From assembly GCA_963674555.1 (NCBI GenBank), contig OY771429.1, forward strand, positions 1 through 64,000: a stretch of DNA of 64,000 nt, in the 5' to 3' direction. The first letter of the stretch is position 1; every line of letters starts with the position of its first letter. The stretch comes from JBGMEA01 sp963674555 (GTDB lineage Bacteria > Bacillota > Clostridia > Eubacteriales > Anaerofustaceae). Below are positions 52,099-61,275 of this stretch, piece after piece. The position numbers and the translations under genes were made by a program. The notes under the pieces were generated by a model. The model saw nothing but the letters and a program-made list of their open reading frames with translations. It was not told where the DNA came from and searched no databases.

Positions 52099-52225
52099 TT
52101 TTCCTCCTATTTTAACTTCACTAAATAGGCTTCCGATATTGCGTGGTGTTCTAAATTTGCAATAACGGGAATGTTTTTCTCATTCTTTTTTAGAAAGCTA
52201 TGGATATATTTTACCACATAAAATT

Positions 52226-52254
52226 AAAAACGGTGTATAATACACCGTTTTTTT
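52226..52254 (-). terminator. Terminator between rpsO and pnp
   Basis: The palindrome AACGGTGTATAATACACCGTT has A and T runs and lies just past the rpsO stop. It could partly uncouple rpsO from pnp. Confidence 0.85.
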
Positions 52255-52257
52255 ACA

Positions 52258-52527
52258 TTATTTTCTCAAATTAAGTTCTTTGATCAATGTTCTGTATCGT
52301 TCGATATCTTTATCCATCAAATAATCCAGAAGTCGACGTCTTCGTCCAACCATTTTAAGTAAGCCGCGACGTGAATGATGATCTTTTTTATTGATTTTCA
52401 AATGCTCATTCAGATGATTGATACGTTCTGTCAAGAGCGCGATCTGTACTTCAGATGAACCTGTATCGCCTTCATGTTTTTGATACTTAGCGATGATCGA
52501 TGACTTCATTTCTTGATCGAAATGCAT
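52258..52527 (-). CDS. rpsO: 30S ribosomal protein S15
   Basis: The 89-residue protein matches S15: IIAKYQKHEGDTGSSEVQIALLTERINHLNEHLKINKKDHHSRRGLLKMVGRRRRLLDYL. It binds 16S rRNA early in 30S assembly. It precedes pnp, as in most bacteria. AAAGGAGGA lies before ATG 52527 and the leader can fold in a manner that fits S15 autoregulation. Confidence 0.96.
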   Translation of the reverse strand: MHFDQEMKSSIIAKYQKHEGDTGSSEVQIALLTERINHLNEHLKINKKDHHSRRGLLKMVGRRRRLLDYLMDKDIERYRTLIKELNLRK

Positions 52528-52544
52528 AGTTGTATCCTCCTTTA

Positions 52545-52612
52545 TTTTATCATTCGCCTCAATCCCAGGTTACCGTCGGATTATTTCGGTATCCTGAGAC
52601 AGGGTAAGTGCT
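52545..52612 (-). promoter_or_regulatory. Probable S15 autoregulatory leader
   Basis: On the minus strand an outer pair TTACC/GGTAA encloses two small hairpins, CCTG-TCT-CAGG and GGAT-loop-ATCC, giving a three-way junction upstream of rpsO. S15 is known to bind such junctions in its own mRNA. The assignment is from position and fold only. Confidence 0.5.
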
Positions 52613-52617
52613 TATGA

Positions 52618-52646
52618 AGTATAGCATAATTAATGGTTTAAGTAAA
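52618..52646 (-). promoter_or_regulatory. Promoter of rpsO
   Basis: On the minus strand TTTACT (52641-52646), a 17-base spacer and TATACT (52618-52623). It diverges from the cobalamin operon promoter, 40 bases away. Confidence 0.7.
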
Positions 52647-52686
52647 GATAAAATTGGTGATTAATAATATGATAAAGATAAAAAGC

Positions 52687-52715
52687 TTTACATATGATTT
52701 CATCTATGCTATATT
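52687..52715 (+). promoter_or_regulatory. Promoter of the cobalamin uptake operon
   Basis: TTTACA (52687-52692), a 17-base spacer and TATATT (52710-52715) lie about 30 bases before the riboswitch core. Confidence 0.65.
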
Positions 52716-52740
52716 ATATGAAAATAACTGAATATCTGAA

Positions 52741-52930
52741 TTATTATCTTAGGTGCTTTTATGCCTAACAGGGAAAACGGTCAGAGTCCGTTACAGCCCC
52801 CGCTACTGTATTTGCAGTATTGTATTTATATGATCTGCATAAGTCAGGAACCTGCCTTCGATGATTCAACAGAAAAATCTTCGGCGGGAAGGTGTTTTGT
52901 AATTTCCGCCGCTGAGAAGCGGTTTTTTTA
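52741..52930 (+). promoter_or_regulatory. Cobalamin riboswitch with terminator
   Basis: The aptamer shows the B12 riboswitch markers: TTAGGTGC...GCCTAACAGGGAAAACGG, GTTACAGCCCCCGCTACTGT (B12 box region) and AAGTCAGGAACCTGCC. The expression platform has a terminator CCGC-TGAGAA-GCGG followed by seven T (52909-52929). An alternative stem CGGCGGGAA with TTTCCGCCG (52904-52911) takes away the terminator's left arm. B12 binding should favour the terminator and shut off uptake genes. Confidence 0.95.
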
Positions 52931-52954
52931 TTAAATTAAAGAGGAGAAGAAAAA

Positions 52955-53908
52955 ATGAAAAAGATCTTAGTTGCATTATTGGCAACAATGCTTGTGTTTT
53001 CCTTATTCGGATGCACAAAAACAACCAGCAATTACACGGATTTACCGGAAGCTGGTTCATATCCAATGACACTTATAGACGGCATCGGAAATGAAGTCGT
53101 TATCGAAAGTGAACCGGAAACTATCGTTTCGATCGCACCGAGTTGTACAGAAATCTTATTTGCAATTGGTGCCGGAGACATGGTCGTTGCTGATTCCGAT
53201 TGGTGTAATTATCCTGCGGAAGCTGCTGCGTTAGAAAAAATCGGTAGCACTTACAGTCTTAATGTAGAACGCATAATAGAATTGGAACCTGATGTTGTAT
53301 TTGTAGCGGGTTCATTCGCTGTTGACGCTACAGAAACTTTAAACGCAGCAGGCATACCGGTTTATTCAGCAACGGAAGATGCTATCGAAGATATCTATTA
53401 TAATATAGAAGCAATGGGCGTCATCACAGGGCATTTAGATGAAGCGGTCTCATTAACGGATCAATTAAAATCTGATCTTGCAGCTCTTGAAGAAATGGTT
53501 GCTGGTGCTGAAACACGCAAAGTATTTATCGATTTAGGTGCACTTTATACTTCAAGCGGTATGAGCTTCCAAGGTAATTTATTCGCATTGGTCAAAGGAG
53601 AAAATATCGGACTTAACTATGATATTTCGGCTCCTCAACTTTCCGCGGAAACAGTAATTGAAGCGAACCCTGATGTTTACATCTGCATGTCGCCGAAAGA
53701 ATATTTTGTAATGCCCGATGGATTTGAGAATATTAACGCGTTTATGAACGGTGAAGTTTACTATGTGGATTACAGTGATCCGGTTGCGGATATCGTTTCA
53801 AGACCCGGTCCGAGATTTGTGGAAGGCATGAAAGTATTTGCTATGATGATCCATCCTGAATTAGGAATCGAATCGGATTACATTACGGATCTATCTGTCT
53901 ACAAGTAA
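52955..53908 (+). CDS. btuF: Cobalamin ABC transporter substrate-binding lipoprotein (BtuF-like)
   Basis: The 317-residue protein begins with a lipoprotein signal (LLATMLVFSLFGC lipobox), so the Cys is lipidated and anchors it to the outer membrane face. The periplasmic-binding protein type III fold follows: PETIVSIAPSCTEILFAIGAGDMVVADSDWCNYP. The riboswitch makes B12 or a corrinoid the likely ligand; the fold also occurs in siderophore binders. A strong AGAGGAGA site lies before ATG 52955. Confidence 0.9.
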   Translation: MKKILVALLATMLVFSLFGCTKTTSNYTDLPEAGSYPMTLIDGIGNEVVIESEPETIVSIAPSCTEILFAIGAGDMVVADSDWCNYPAEAAALEKIGSTYSLNVERIIELEPDVVFVAGSFAVDATETLNAAGIPVYSATEDAIEDIYYNIEAMGVITGHLDEAVSLTDQLKSDLAALEEMVAGAETRKVFIDLGALYTSSGMSFQGNLFALVKGENIGLNYDISAPQLSAETVIEANPDVYICMSPKEYFVMPDGFENINAFMNGEVYYVDYSDPVADIVSRPGPRFVEGMKVFAMMIHPELGIESDYITDLSVYK

Positions 53909-53935
53909 GCAAAAGAATTTAAATAATATAGCATC

Positions 53936-53968
53936 ATATAACTGCACGATAGTATCGTGCAGTTATAT
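53936..53968 (+). repeat. Perfect 15-bp hairpin between btuF and btuC
   Basis: ATATAACTGCACGAT and its complement surround a three-base loop (AGT), with no T-run after it. It may protect the btuF 3' end or reduce expression of btuC and btuD relative to btuF. Confidence 0.7.
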
Positions 53969-54042
53969 GGGTTGTGAGATCGTATTACTTGTTTGAAAGT
54001 GATACGATTTGACAATGAAAATATTTTACTGTTGGAGCATTT

Positions 54043-55068
54043 ATGAAAAAAACGATCCTATACATTTCACTGGGTGTACTGGTTTCGCTGTTGGTTATTG
54101 TAGTCTGCACTTTTTTCGGAGCGGCAGACATCAATTTCAGCGAAACCGTTATGATTCTTATGAATAAAATGTTCGGATTATTTTCCGATAAGGTTGAACT
54201 TATTCAAACAAAAACCATTATTATTTGGCAATTGCGTTTCCCTAGAACACTTTTAGCCTTTTTCGTAGGCGGAACATTGGCTGTTTCGGGTGCGGTTTAT
54301 CAAGCTATTTTTAAGAACCCAATGGCAGATCCGTTTGTTTTGGGTATCTCTTCAGGTGCGGCTTTTGGCGCAACACTGGCAATTATATTTGCGATCCCTG
54401 CGACTTTGTACGGTATGAATCTTATTTCGCTATTTGCATTCGTAGCTTGTATTCTAACCATTTTCTTTGTGTATAATATCGCTAAAGTCGGGCGTCATGC
54501 TCAAATAACGTCTTTGCTTTTAAGCGGTATCGCGGTAAATCAATTTTTAACAGCGATCATAGCAATGATCATGTTGTTCTCTCATAATCAGATGAAACAA
54601 ATTTTCTTTTGGACCCTGGGAAGTTTTTCTGCAAAAGGCTGGGATCAGTTCTTTACGGTTTTGCCGTATGTCGTGATCGGTTCGATATTGATCTTTATTT
54701 TTGCGAGAGACCTGGACATCATCATGTTGGGTGACGAGACGGCCATTCGTTTCGGTGTTGAAACCGAGAAAGTTAAAAGAAGATTGTTTATAATTACAGC
54801 GTTTATGATGGCAGCATGTGTATCAGTCAGCGGTATTATCGGATTTGTCGGTTTGATATCACCGCATATCATACGCTTATTTTCCGGACCGGTACATAAA
54901 CGATTGTTACCGCTTTCATTTCTGTTCGGTGGGATCGTATTAAGCGTATGCGATACGATCGCAAGAGCGGTGATTTCTTCAGAAATACCTGTAGGCTTGA
55001 TCACAGCGATCATAGGAGCTCCGTTCTTTATTTATCTGCTGCGTGCAAAAAGGACTGAGGTGATGTAG
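54043..55068 (+). CDS. btuC: Cobalamin ABC transporter permease (BtuC-like)
   Basis: The 341-residue FecCD-family permease has about ten membrane helices. Family motifs include IIWQLRFPRTLLAFFVGGTLAVSGAVYQAIFKNPMADPFVLGISSGAAFGA and GFVGLISPHIIR (the coupling region) and PVGLITAIIGAPFFIYLL at the C-terminus. It forms the channel for B12. It lies 1 base before btuD. Confidence 0.92.
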   Translation: MKKTILYISLGVLVSLLVIVVCTFFGAADINFSETVMILMNKMFGLFSDKVELIQTKTIIIWQLRFPRTLLAFFVGGTLAVSGAVYQAIFKNPMADPFVLGISSGAAFGATLAIIFAIPATLYGMNLISLFAFVACILTIFFVYNIAKVGRHAQITSLLLSGIAVNQFLTAIIAMIMLFSHNQMKQIFFWTLGSFSAKGWDQFFTVLPYVVIGSILIFIFARDLDIIMLGDETAIRFGVETEKVKRRLFIITAFMMAACVSVSGIIGFVGLISPHIIRLFSGPVHKRLLPLSFLFGGIVLSVCDTIARAVISSEIPVGLITAIIGAPFFIYLLRAKRTEVM

Positions 55069-55069
55069 C

Positions 55070-56326
55070 ATGACTAAAAACAGTATTCTTAGATTTGAAG
55101 ATGTTACGATCCAATACACCACAAAACCCGTCGTTAAGGATTTTTCCTGTGATATAAAAAAAGGAGAATTCGTTTCTCTGATAGGTCCGAACGGATCCGG
55201 TAAGTCTACTTTGATCAATGCGATCATGTGCAGTGTTGATTTGAAATCAGGCGAAATATACTTAGGCGGAAAAAATAATAAAGAATATTCCGCAAAAGAA
55301 CGTGCGCGTTTTGCGGCAGTCGTTCCGCAAACGTTCAACGTGAGGTTTGGGTTTAAAGTAAGAGATATCGTAATGATGGGCAGGAATCCTTATTTAAAAA
55401 GGATGCAGTCCGAAACGGTAGAGGATATTGAAATAGTCAATGAATCTTTGAAGCTTACCAATACTTTTCATTTAAGAGACAGAAAGATCACATCTTTATC
55501 GGGCGGAGAGCGTCAAAGAGTCATAATAGCCGGTGCTTTGGCACAAAAACCACAGCTATTGATATTAGACGAGCCGACAAATCACTTAGACATCCATCAT
55601 AATTTAGAAGTTATGGACCTTATAAAAAGACTTAACAAAGAAGATGAGATCACAGTATTTGCTGTTCTTCACGATATTAATATGGCCGCAAGGTTTTCCG
55701 ATAGGATCATCCTGTTGAATGAAGGTGAACTGATCAAAAGCGGTTCTGTGCAAGATGTGATCAATGAGGAAGTACTAAAGCCCGTTTATCAGATCGATAT
55801 GGTCGTTCGGAATAATAAATTGACCGATTCATTGGAATTGGTACCGTTACGTAAAAATCAAGATCAATCACTTGATTATATGGATCGAAAAGTGCATGTT
55901 ATCTGCGGCGGAGGCAGCGGAGAAACTGTTTTGGAAGAATTAAGAAACAGAGGGTATTCGGTAAGCTGCGGCGTCATAAATATCAGTGACAGTGATTACG
56001 AAGTTTGCGAAGCGCTGGGGATTAAGATGGCAGCGGAAAAACCGTATTGTGATATATCCGATGAAGCATATCTTAAAAATCAATCCTTGATCGATGAATG
56101 TGATACGATCATTTTGACTGATGTTGCGATCGGTCACGGGAATCTGCGAAATATCCAAATTGTAAAAGAAAATACAGATAAGAAGATTTACATCATCAAT
56201 GCAGATAATCGCGACTATACTGACGGACGCGCGGATAAGATGATCGAAGATATTATAAATACTGCAGATCCTATCTTATTAGATAAAACTGAATTGTTGG
56301 ATCGGATAAAAAATAATCAATTATAA
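55070..56326 (+). CDS. btuD: Cobalamin ABC transporter ATPase (BtuD-like) with C-terminal extension
   Basis: Residues 1-255 are the ABC ATPase: Walker A GPNGSGKST, signature LSGGERQRVIIAGALAQKPQ, Walker B LLILDEPTNHLD. Residues from about 268 add a second domain of about 150 residues: DRKVHVICGGGSGETVLEELRNRGYSVSCGVINI...MAAEKPYCDIS...DTIILTDVAIGHGNLRNI, with Rossmann-like alternation and a GGGSG loop. Known BtuD is about 250 residues, so this is a real addition seen in some anaerobe relatives. The stop of btuC is 1 base upstream. Confidence 0.92.
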   Translation: MTKNSILRFEDVTIQYTTKPVVKDFSCDIKKGEFVSLIGPNGSGKSTLINAIMCSVDLKSGEIYLGGKNNKEYSAKERARFAAVVPQTFNVRFGFKVRDIVMMGRNPYLKRMQSETVEDIEIVNESLKLTNTFHLRDRKITSLSGGERQRVIIAGALAQKPQLLILDEPTNHLDIHHNLEVMDLIKRLNKEDEITVFAVLHDINMAARFSDRIILLNEGELIKSGSVQDVINEEVLKPVYQIDMVVRNNKLTDSLELVPLRKNQDQSLDYMDRKVHVICGGGSGETVLEELRNRGYSVSCGVINISDSDYEVCEALGIKMAAEKPYCDISDEAYLKNQSLIDECDTIILTDVAIGHGNLRNIQIVKENTDKKIYIINADNRDYTDGRADKMIEDIINTADPILLDKTELLDRIKNNQL

Positions 56327-56330
56327 ATGA

Positions 56331-56359
56331 TTGACATATGATTTGTCATCATGTACAAT
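56331..56359 (+). promoter_or_regulatory. Promoter of the ileS T-box transcript
   Basis: TTGACA (56331-56336), a 17-base spacer and TACAAT (56354-56359). It starts the T-box leader near 56366. Confidence 0.85.
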
Positions 56360-56364
56360 ATATC

Positions 56365-56594
56365 AGATAAAAGCTATGAAAAAGACAGTAGCTGTTTGTT
56401 GTTAAATAAGAGATACGGTGGATGGTGCGAACCGTAAACGACCTTCAGCAAAAATCACTTTTGAGCCGACGAACAGAAAAGTAGCAGTAAGTTCGTACGC
56501 CGGTGGGCGTTACATCATAAATTAAGTGGGCTTTGTGCCAAATCGGGTGGTACCGCGGATATTTTCGTCCTGTATTTTTACAGGACTTTTTTTA
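56365..56594 (+). promoter_or_regulatory. T-box leader of ileS
   Basis: The leader has the T-box hallmarks: Stem I with AG bulge (AAATAAGAGATACGGTGG), probable specifier codon ATC (56454-56456) in AAATCAC before TTTTGAGCC, and the T-box sequence GGGTGGTACCGCGG (56545-56558). A terminator GTCCTG / CAGGAC with seven T follows (56567-56594). Uncharged tRNA-Ile would stabilise the antiterminator and allow ileS expression. Confidence 0.95.
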
Positions 56595-56648
56595 TTATAA
56601 AGCAAATACGACCGACGTAAATAAAGATCCATAATTGGGGAGGAACTA

Positions 56649-59600
56649 ATGACATTTAAAGAACTCAACAGTCAATCTGTTGCAGAAAACGAAAAAGAGA
56701 TCTCAACTTACTGGGATAAGATCGATATCTTGCAGCGAACGATCGATACAAGAGAAGGAAAAGAAGACTTTGTCTTTTATGAGGGACCACCAACCGCAAA
56801 CGGGAGGCCCGGGATCCATCATGTTCTTGCGAGAACTTTGAAAGACAGCGTGAATAAATATAAAACGATGCAAGGTTATCGTGTGATACGAAAAGCCGGC
56901 TGGGATACACACGGACTTCCTGTAGAGATCGAAGTTGAAAAAACACTCGGCATGTCTGGCAAACAAGATATCGAAGTATACGGGATCAAAGAGTTTAATG
57001 ATATGTGCTGTCAATCTGTTTTTACCTATGAAGCGTTATGGCGTGAAATGACAGAACGCATGGCATATTTTATCGATTTGGATCACCCATATATAACACT
57101 TGATAATGATTATATTGAGACTGTTTGGTGGATCTTAAGCGAGTATTATAAAAAAGGTCTGATCTACGAAGGCCATAAAATACTTCCGTATTGCGCGCGT
57201 TGCGGGACAGGACTTGCTTCGCACGAAGTCGCACAAGGATATCAAACGATCAATACGGATACTGTTATCGTTGAGATGAAAGCAAAAGATCAAGATTTCT
57301 ATTTCTTGGTTTGGACAACTACGCCTTGGACTTTGGCTTCCAACGTAGCCTTAGCAGTAAATCCCAAAGTGGATTATGTGAAAGTTCAGTTTGAAGATAA
57401 AAAATACGTGCTGGCTAAATCTCTTTTGGGTGCGGTTATCGGAGAAGGCTATAATATTTTAGAAGAAATGAAAGGTAAGGATCTCGCATATATAGAGTAT
57501 GATCAACTGATGCCTTTTGTAAAACCCGAGAACGGGAAAGCCTTTTTTGTGACATGCGCGGATTATGTTACAACAGATGACGGTACAGGGATCGTACATA
57601 TCGCACCGGCTTTCGGAGAAGATGACTACAACGTTGGAAGAGAATACGGCTTAGCTGTCTTAAATCCGGTTGATGAGAGTGGTGTTTATACCGATACGCC
57701 CTGGGTCGGAAAATTCGTTATGGATGCCGATAAAGAAATTATTATTTGGCTTAAACAAAACGGATATTTATTTAAGAAAATTAAGGTGGAACATAACTAC
57801 CCGCATTGTTGGCGTTGTAAAACTCCCCTTTTGTATTATGCGAAACCGAGTTGGTATATAGAAGTTACAAAATATAAAGACGAATTGATAAAAGCCAACA
57901 ATGAAGTGGATTGGTATCCCGATTTTGTCGGGGAGAAACGATTCGGGAATTGGTTGGAAAATTTAAAAGATTGGGCTATCTCCAGAAACAGATATTGGGG
58001 AACGCCGTTAAATATCTGGCAATGTGAATGCGGAGAGACATTATCGATCGGTTCTCGTGCGGAATTGGTCGAAAAAGCAATTGAAGATATCGATGATACG
58101 ATCGAACTGCATCGTCCGTATGTGGATGATGTTCATATCAAGTGCGAAAAATGCGGAAAAGAAATGACACGCGTCCCTGATGTTATAGATTGCTGGTTTG
58201 ACAGCGGTTCGATGCCTTTTGCGCAATATCATTATCCTTTTGAAAATCAAGAACTGTTTGAAAGTCAGTTCCCTGCTGATTTTATATGCGAAGGGATCGA
58301 CCAGACACGAGGATGGTTCTACTCACTTTTGGCAATATCGACTTTTCTTAAAGGCAGAGCGCCTTATAAACAAGTTTTGGTCAATGATCTCATCTTAGAT
58401 AAGGATGGTATCAAAATGTCTAAAACAAAAGGCAATACGGTAGATCCGTTTGAAATGTTTGATAAGTACGGCGCAGATGCTCTACGTTGGTATTTGTTAT
58501 ACGTGTCACCGGCATGGACACCGACAAAATTTGATGAAAACGGATTGAAAGAAGTAATCAGTAAGTATTTCTTAACACTAAAAAATGTTTACAGTTTCTT
58601 TGTTATGTACGCGAATACTGACGGAATAGATCTGACTTCATTTGAAAGTCCTTATGAAAATCGCGATGAGATCGATCATTGGCTTCTTTCAAAATACAAC
58701 TCGATGGTCAAAGAAATTACCGAAGAAATTGAAGTTTTTGATATGACAAAAGCTGTAAGAAAGATCCAAGATTTTGTTAATGAAGATCTTTCAAATTGGT
58801 ATATAAGACGTAACAGAAAACGTTTCTGGGATAGTGAACTTACAGAAGACAAAAAAGCTGTTTATAAAACGACTTATGAAATATTGGTCGGTATAGCGAA
58901 GTTATCTGCTCCTTTTGCACCGTATCTTTCTGAAGAAATCTATAGGAATTTAACAGGGGAAGAATCTGTTCACGTAGCCGATTATCCTGTTTGCAACGCA
59001 GATATGATCGATGAAGCATTGGAATATAAAATGGATCTGGTCAGGAATCTCGTAAGTCTTGGTCGAAGTGCTCGTGAAGATGTTCAAATAAAAGTACGCC
59101 AACCGTTAAAAGAAGTGCTTATAGACGGTGCACATAAGGATACGATCGGTGATCTGACAGAATTGATCAAGGAAGAATTGAATGTTAAGCAAGTGACGTT
59201 TGAAGATGATTTGTCAAAATTTATGAACTTTGCGCTAAAACCGGATTATAAAATTTGCGGTAAACTTTTCGGGAAACTTGTAAAACCGCTCGGACAATAT
59301 CTGCAAAATATCGATGCGGCGGAATTTATCGCAAAGCTGAATACTGAAGGCAACGTCACTGTAACAATTGAAGGTGAGCAACTTACATTATCCGAAGAAC
59401 ATTTGGATATTAGGATCACTGCAAAAGAAGGTTTCAATGTTCAAACAGAAGATAATTTGTTTATCGTATTGAATACGGATCTATCGGACGAGCTAATTGA
59501 TGAAGGATATGCGCGTGAAGTGATTTCTAAAGTGCAGCAAAAAAGAAAAACAGAAGGTTTCGAGATCACAGATCGTATTATACTGAAAATAAACTCAGAT

Positions 59601-59744
59601 GATGTTATTGTAAAAGCGATCGCTGCTTTTAAAGATTACATCATGAATGAAACGTTATCCGAAGCGCTAATGATCGAAGACAATAATGGCGAGACGATCA
59701 TGTTGAACGGACATGAATCGCAAATTACAGTAGAAAAAATGTAA
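56649..59744 (+). CDS. ileS: Isoleucyl-tRNA synthetase (type 2, eukaryote-like)
   Basis: The 1031-residue protein has HIGH-type motif HHVL in GPPTANGRPGIHHVLAR near residue 55 and KMSKTKGNTVDP near residue 596. The editing domain has VWTTTPWTLASN, and WDTHGLPVE follows the first motif. The spacing and wording are those of IleRS2, which has a C-terminal domain without the zinc finger of IleRS1 and is linked to mupirocin tolerance. The GGGGAGGA site lies 6 bases before the ATG. A T-box controls it. No second ileS is in the window. Confidence 0.95.
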   Translation: MTFKELNSQSVAENEKEISTYWDKIDILQRTIDTREGKEDFVFYEGPPTANGRPGIHHVLARTLKDSVNKYKTMQGYRVIRKAGWDTHGLPVEIEVEKTLGMSGKQDIEVYGIKEFNDMCCQSVFTYEALWREMTERMAYFIDLDHPYITLDNDYIETVWWILSEYYKKGLIYEGHKILPYCARCGTGLASHEVAQGYQTINTDTVIVEMKAKDQDFYFLVWTTTPWTLASNVALAVNPKVDYVKVQFEDKKYVLAKSLLGAVIGEGYNILEEMKGKDLAYIEYDQLMPFVKPENGKAFFVTCADYVTTDDGTGIVHIAPAFGEDDYNVGREYGLAVLNPVDESGVYTDTPWVGKFVMDADKEIIIWLKQNGYLFKKIKVEHNYPHCWRCKTPLLYYAKPSWYIEVTKYKDELIKANNEVDWYPDFVGEKRFGNWLENLKDWAISRNRYWGTPLNIWQCECGETLSIGSRAELVEKAIEDIDDTIELHRPYVDDVHIKCEKCGKEMTRVPDVIDCWFDSGSMPFAQYHYPFENQELFESQFPADFICEGIDQTRGWFYSLLAISTFLKGRAPYKQVLVNDLILDKDGIKMSKTKGNTVDPFEMFDKYGADALRWYLLYVSPAWTPTKFDENGLKEVISKYFLTLKNVYSFFVMYANTDGIDLTSFESPYENRDEIDHWLLSKYNSMVKEITEEIEVFDMTKAVRKIQDFVNEDLSNWYIRRNRKRFWDSELTEDKKAVYKTTYEILVGIAKLSAPFAPYLSEEIYRNLTGEESVHVADYPVCNADMIDEALEYKMDLVRNLVSLGRSAREDVQIKVRQPLKEVLIDGAHKDTIGDLTELIKEELNVKQVTFEDDLSKFMNFALKPDYKICGKLFGKLVKPLGQYLQNIDAAEFIAKLNTEGNVTVTIEGEQLTLSEEHLDIRITAKEGFNVQTEDNLFIVLNTDLSDELIDEGYAREVISKVQQKRKTEGFEITDRIILKINSDDVIVKAIAAFKDYIMNETLSEALMIEDNNGETIMLNGHESQITVEKM

Positions 59745-59753
59745 CACGGTTTA

Positions 59754-59782
59754 GATAAAGGCATAGTTTTATGCCTTTTATC
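59754..59782 (+). terminator. Terminator of ileS
   Basis: The stem GATAAAGGCAT / ATGCCTTTTATC with a five-base loop lies 10 bases past the ileS stop. It has TTTTATC as a weak T tract. Confidence 0.6.
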
Positions 59783-59832
59783 TATTGTAAACAATAAATT
59801 AACAATTTCAAATATGAAAAAAAGAGATTAAA

Positions 59833-59857
59833 TGTTATAATTTTAGTAATTCAGGAG
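59833..59857 (+). promoter_or_regulatory. Extended -10 promoter and SD site of asnS
   Basis: TGTTATAAT (59833-59841) is an extended -10, giving an estimated start near 59848, just before AGGAGG (59852-59857). The SD touches ATG 59858-59860 and lies 7 bases from TTG 59865, which supports the TTG as start codon. Confidence 0.55.
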
Positions 59858-59864
59858 GATGGTT

Positions 59865-61256
59865 TTGAAAACAGATATTAAGAATTTATACCAAAATTAT
59901 AAAGCATATGAAGATAAGGAAATAACCGTTGATGGATGGATCAAAACAATACGATCCTCAAATGCATTTGGATTCATTGAATTGAATGACGGTACATATT
60001 TTAACAACATACAAATTGTTCTTGAGAATGATAATCTAGCTAATTATGCTGATATCTGTAAATCAACAGTCTATACTGCTGTTTCTGTTAAAGGCATCCT
60101 TAAGATTACACCCGAAATGAAACAACCATTTGAGATTAAGGCACAGGAAGTGACTGTCTTAGCAGATTCCGAGAATGATTATCCTCTCCAGAAAAAACGA
60201 CATTCGTTTGAATATCTAAGAGAAATTGCACATCTACGACCGCGCGGAAATTCTTTTTTTGCGACATTCCGCGTTCGTTCTTTGGCAGCATATGCCGTAC
60301 ACAGTTTCTTTCAACAAAAAGGTTTTGTTTATGTGAATACGCCAATCATCACCACCAGTGACTGCGAGGGTGCAGGGGAAATGTTTCGAGTGACAACTTT
60401 TGATCCTATGCAAACAAAAGGCGACAAGGACAAACAGGTTGATTTCTCGGATGACTTTTTTGGAAAAGAAGCATATCTTACAGTTAGCGGACAATTACAA
60501 GCAGAAGCGTTTGCTTTAGCTTTTAAAAATGTTTATACATTCGGACCTACTTTCAGAGCGGAAAATTCCAACACAACGCGTCATGCTGCGGAATTTTGGA
60601 TGATAGAACCCGAAATCGCATTTGCGGACCTTTATGACGATATGGATCTTGCGGAAGAAATGTTGAAATATATGATCAATTACGTCATGGAAAACGCGCC
60701 GAAAGAGATGAAGTTTTTTAACCAATTTATAGATAAAGGTTTAATTGCCCGATTGGAAAGCATCGTAAATTCGTCCTTTGAGAAGATTACTTATACCGAT
60801 GCCGTTTCAATTTTGCAAAAAGCAAATAAATCTTTTGAGTACCCTGTTGAATGGGGCTGCGATCTGCAAACTGAGCATGAACGATATTTGACTGAAGAAC
60901 ATTTCAAAAAGCCCGTCTTTGTTACGGATTATCCGAAAGACATCAAAGCTTTTTATATGAGACTCAATGATGACGGAAAGACAGTGGCCGCAGTGGATTG
61001 TTTAGTGCCCGGTGTCGGTGAGATCCTCGGCGGAAGTCAACGTGAAGAAAGAGAAGATGTATTACTCAAGCGAATTCGTGAAACAGGTATGAATCCTGAA
61101 TCGATCGATTGGTACATCCAACTGCGCAAATACGGAGGTGTTAAACACGCAGGATTTGGGCTCGGATTTGAAAGAGCCGTCATGTACATGACAGGGATGA
61201 AAAATATCCGTGATGTCATACCTTTCCCAAGAACAGTCAATCACGCAGAATTTTAA
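59865..61256 (+). CDS. asnS: Asparaginyl-tRNA synthetase
   Basis: The 463-residue class II synthetase has an anticodon-binding OB-fold (EITVDGWIKTIRSSNAFGFIELNDGT), motif 2 and class II loop FRAENSNTTRHAAEFWMIEPE, and motif 3 GFGLGFERAVMYMTG. The TTG start is chosen from the SD spacing; the ATG 6 bases upstream abuts the SD. With asnS present the organism charges tRNA-Asn directly. The next gene follows within 20 bases. Confidence 0.94.
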   Translation: MKTDIKNLYQNYKAYEDKEITVDGWIKTIRSSNAFGFIELNDGTYFNNIQIVLENDNLANYADICKSTVYTAVSVKGILKITPEMKQPFEIKAQEVTVLADSENDYPLQKKRHSFEYLREIAHLRPRGNSFFATFRVRSLAAYAVHSFFQQKGFVYVNTPIITTSDCEGAGEMFRVTTFDPMQTKGDKDKQVDFSDDFFGKEAYLTVSGQLQAEAFALAFKNVYTFGPTFRAENSNTTRHAAEFWMIEPEIAFADLYDDMDLAEEMLKYMINYVMENAPKEMKFFNQFIDKGLIARLESIVNSSFEKITYTDAVSILQKANKSFEYPVEWGCDLQTEHERYLTEEHFKKPVFVTDYPKDIKAFYMRLNDDGKTVAAVDCLVPGVGEILGGSQREEREDVLLKRIRETGMNPESIDWYIQLRKYGGVKHAGFGLGFERAVMYMTGMKNIRDVIPFPRTVNHAEF

Positions 61257-61275
61257 TATTTTCTCGGAGGAAAAT

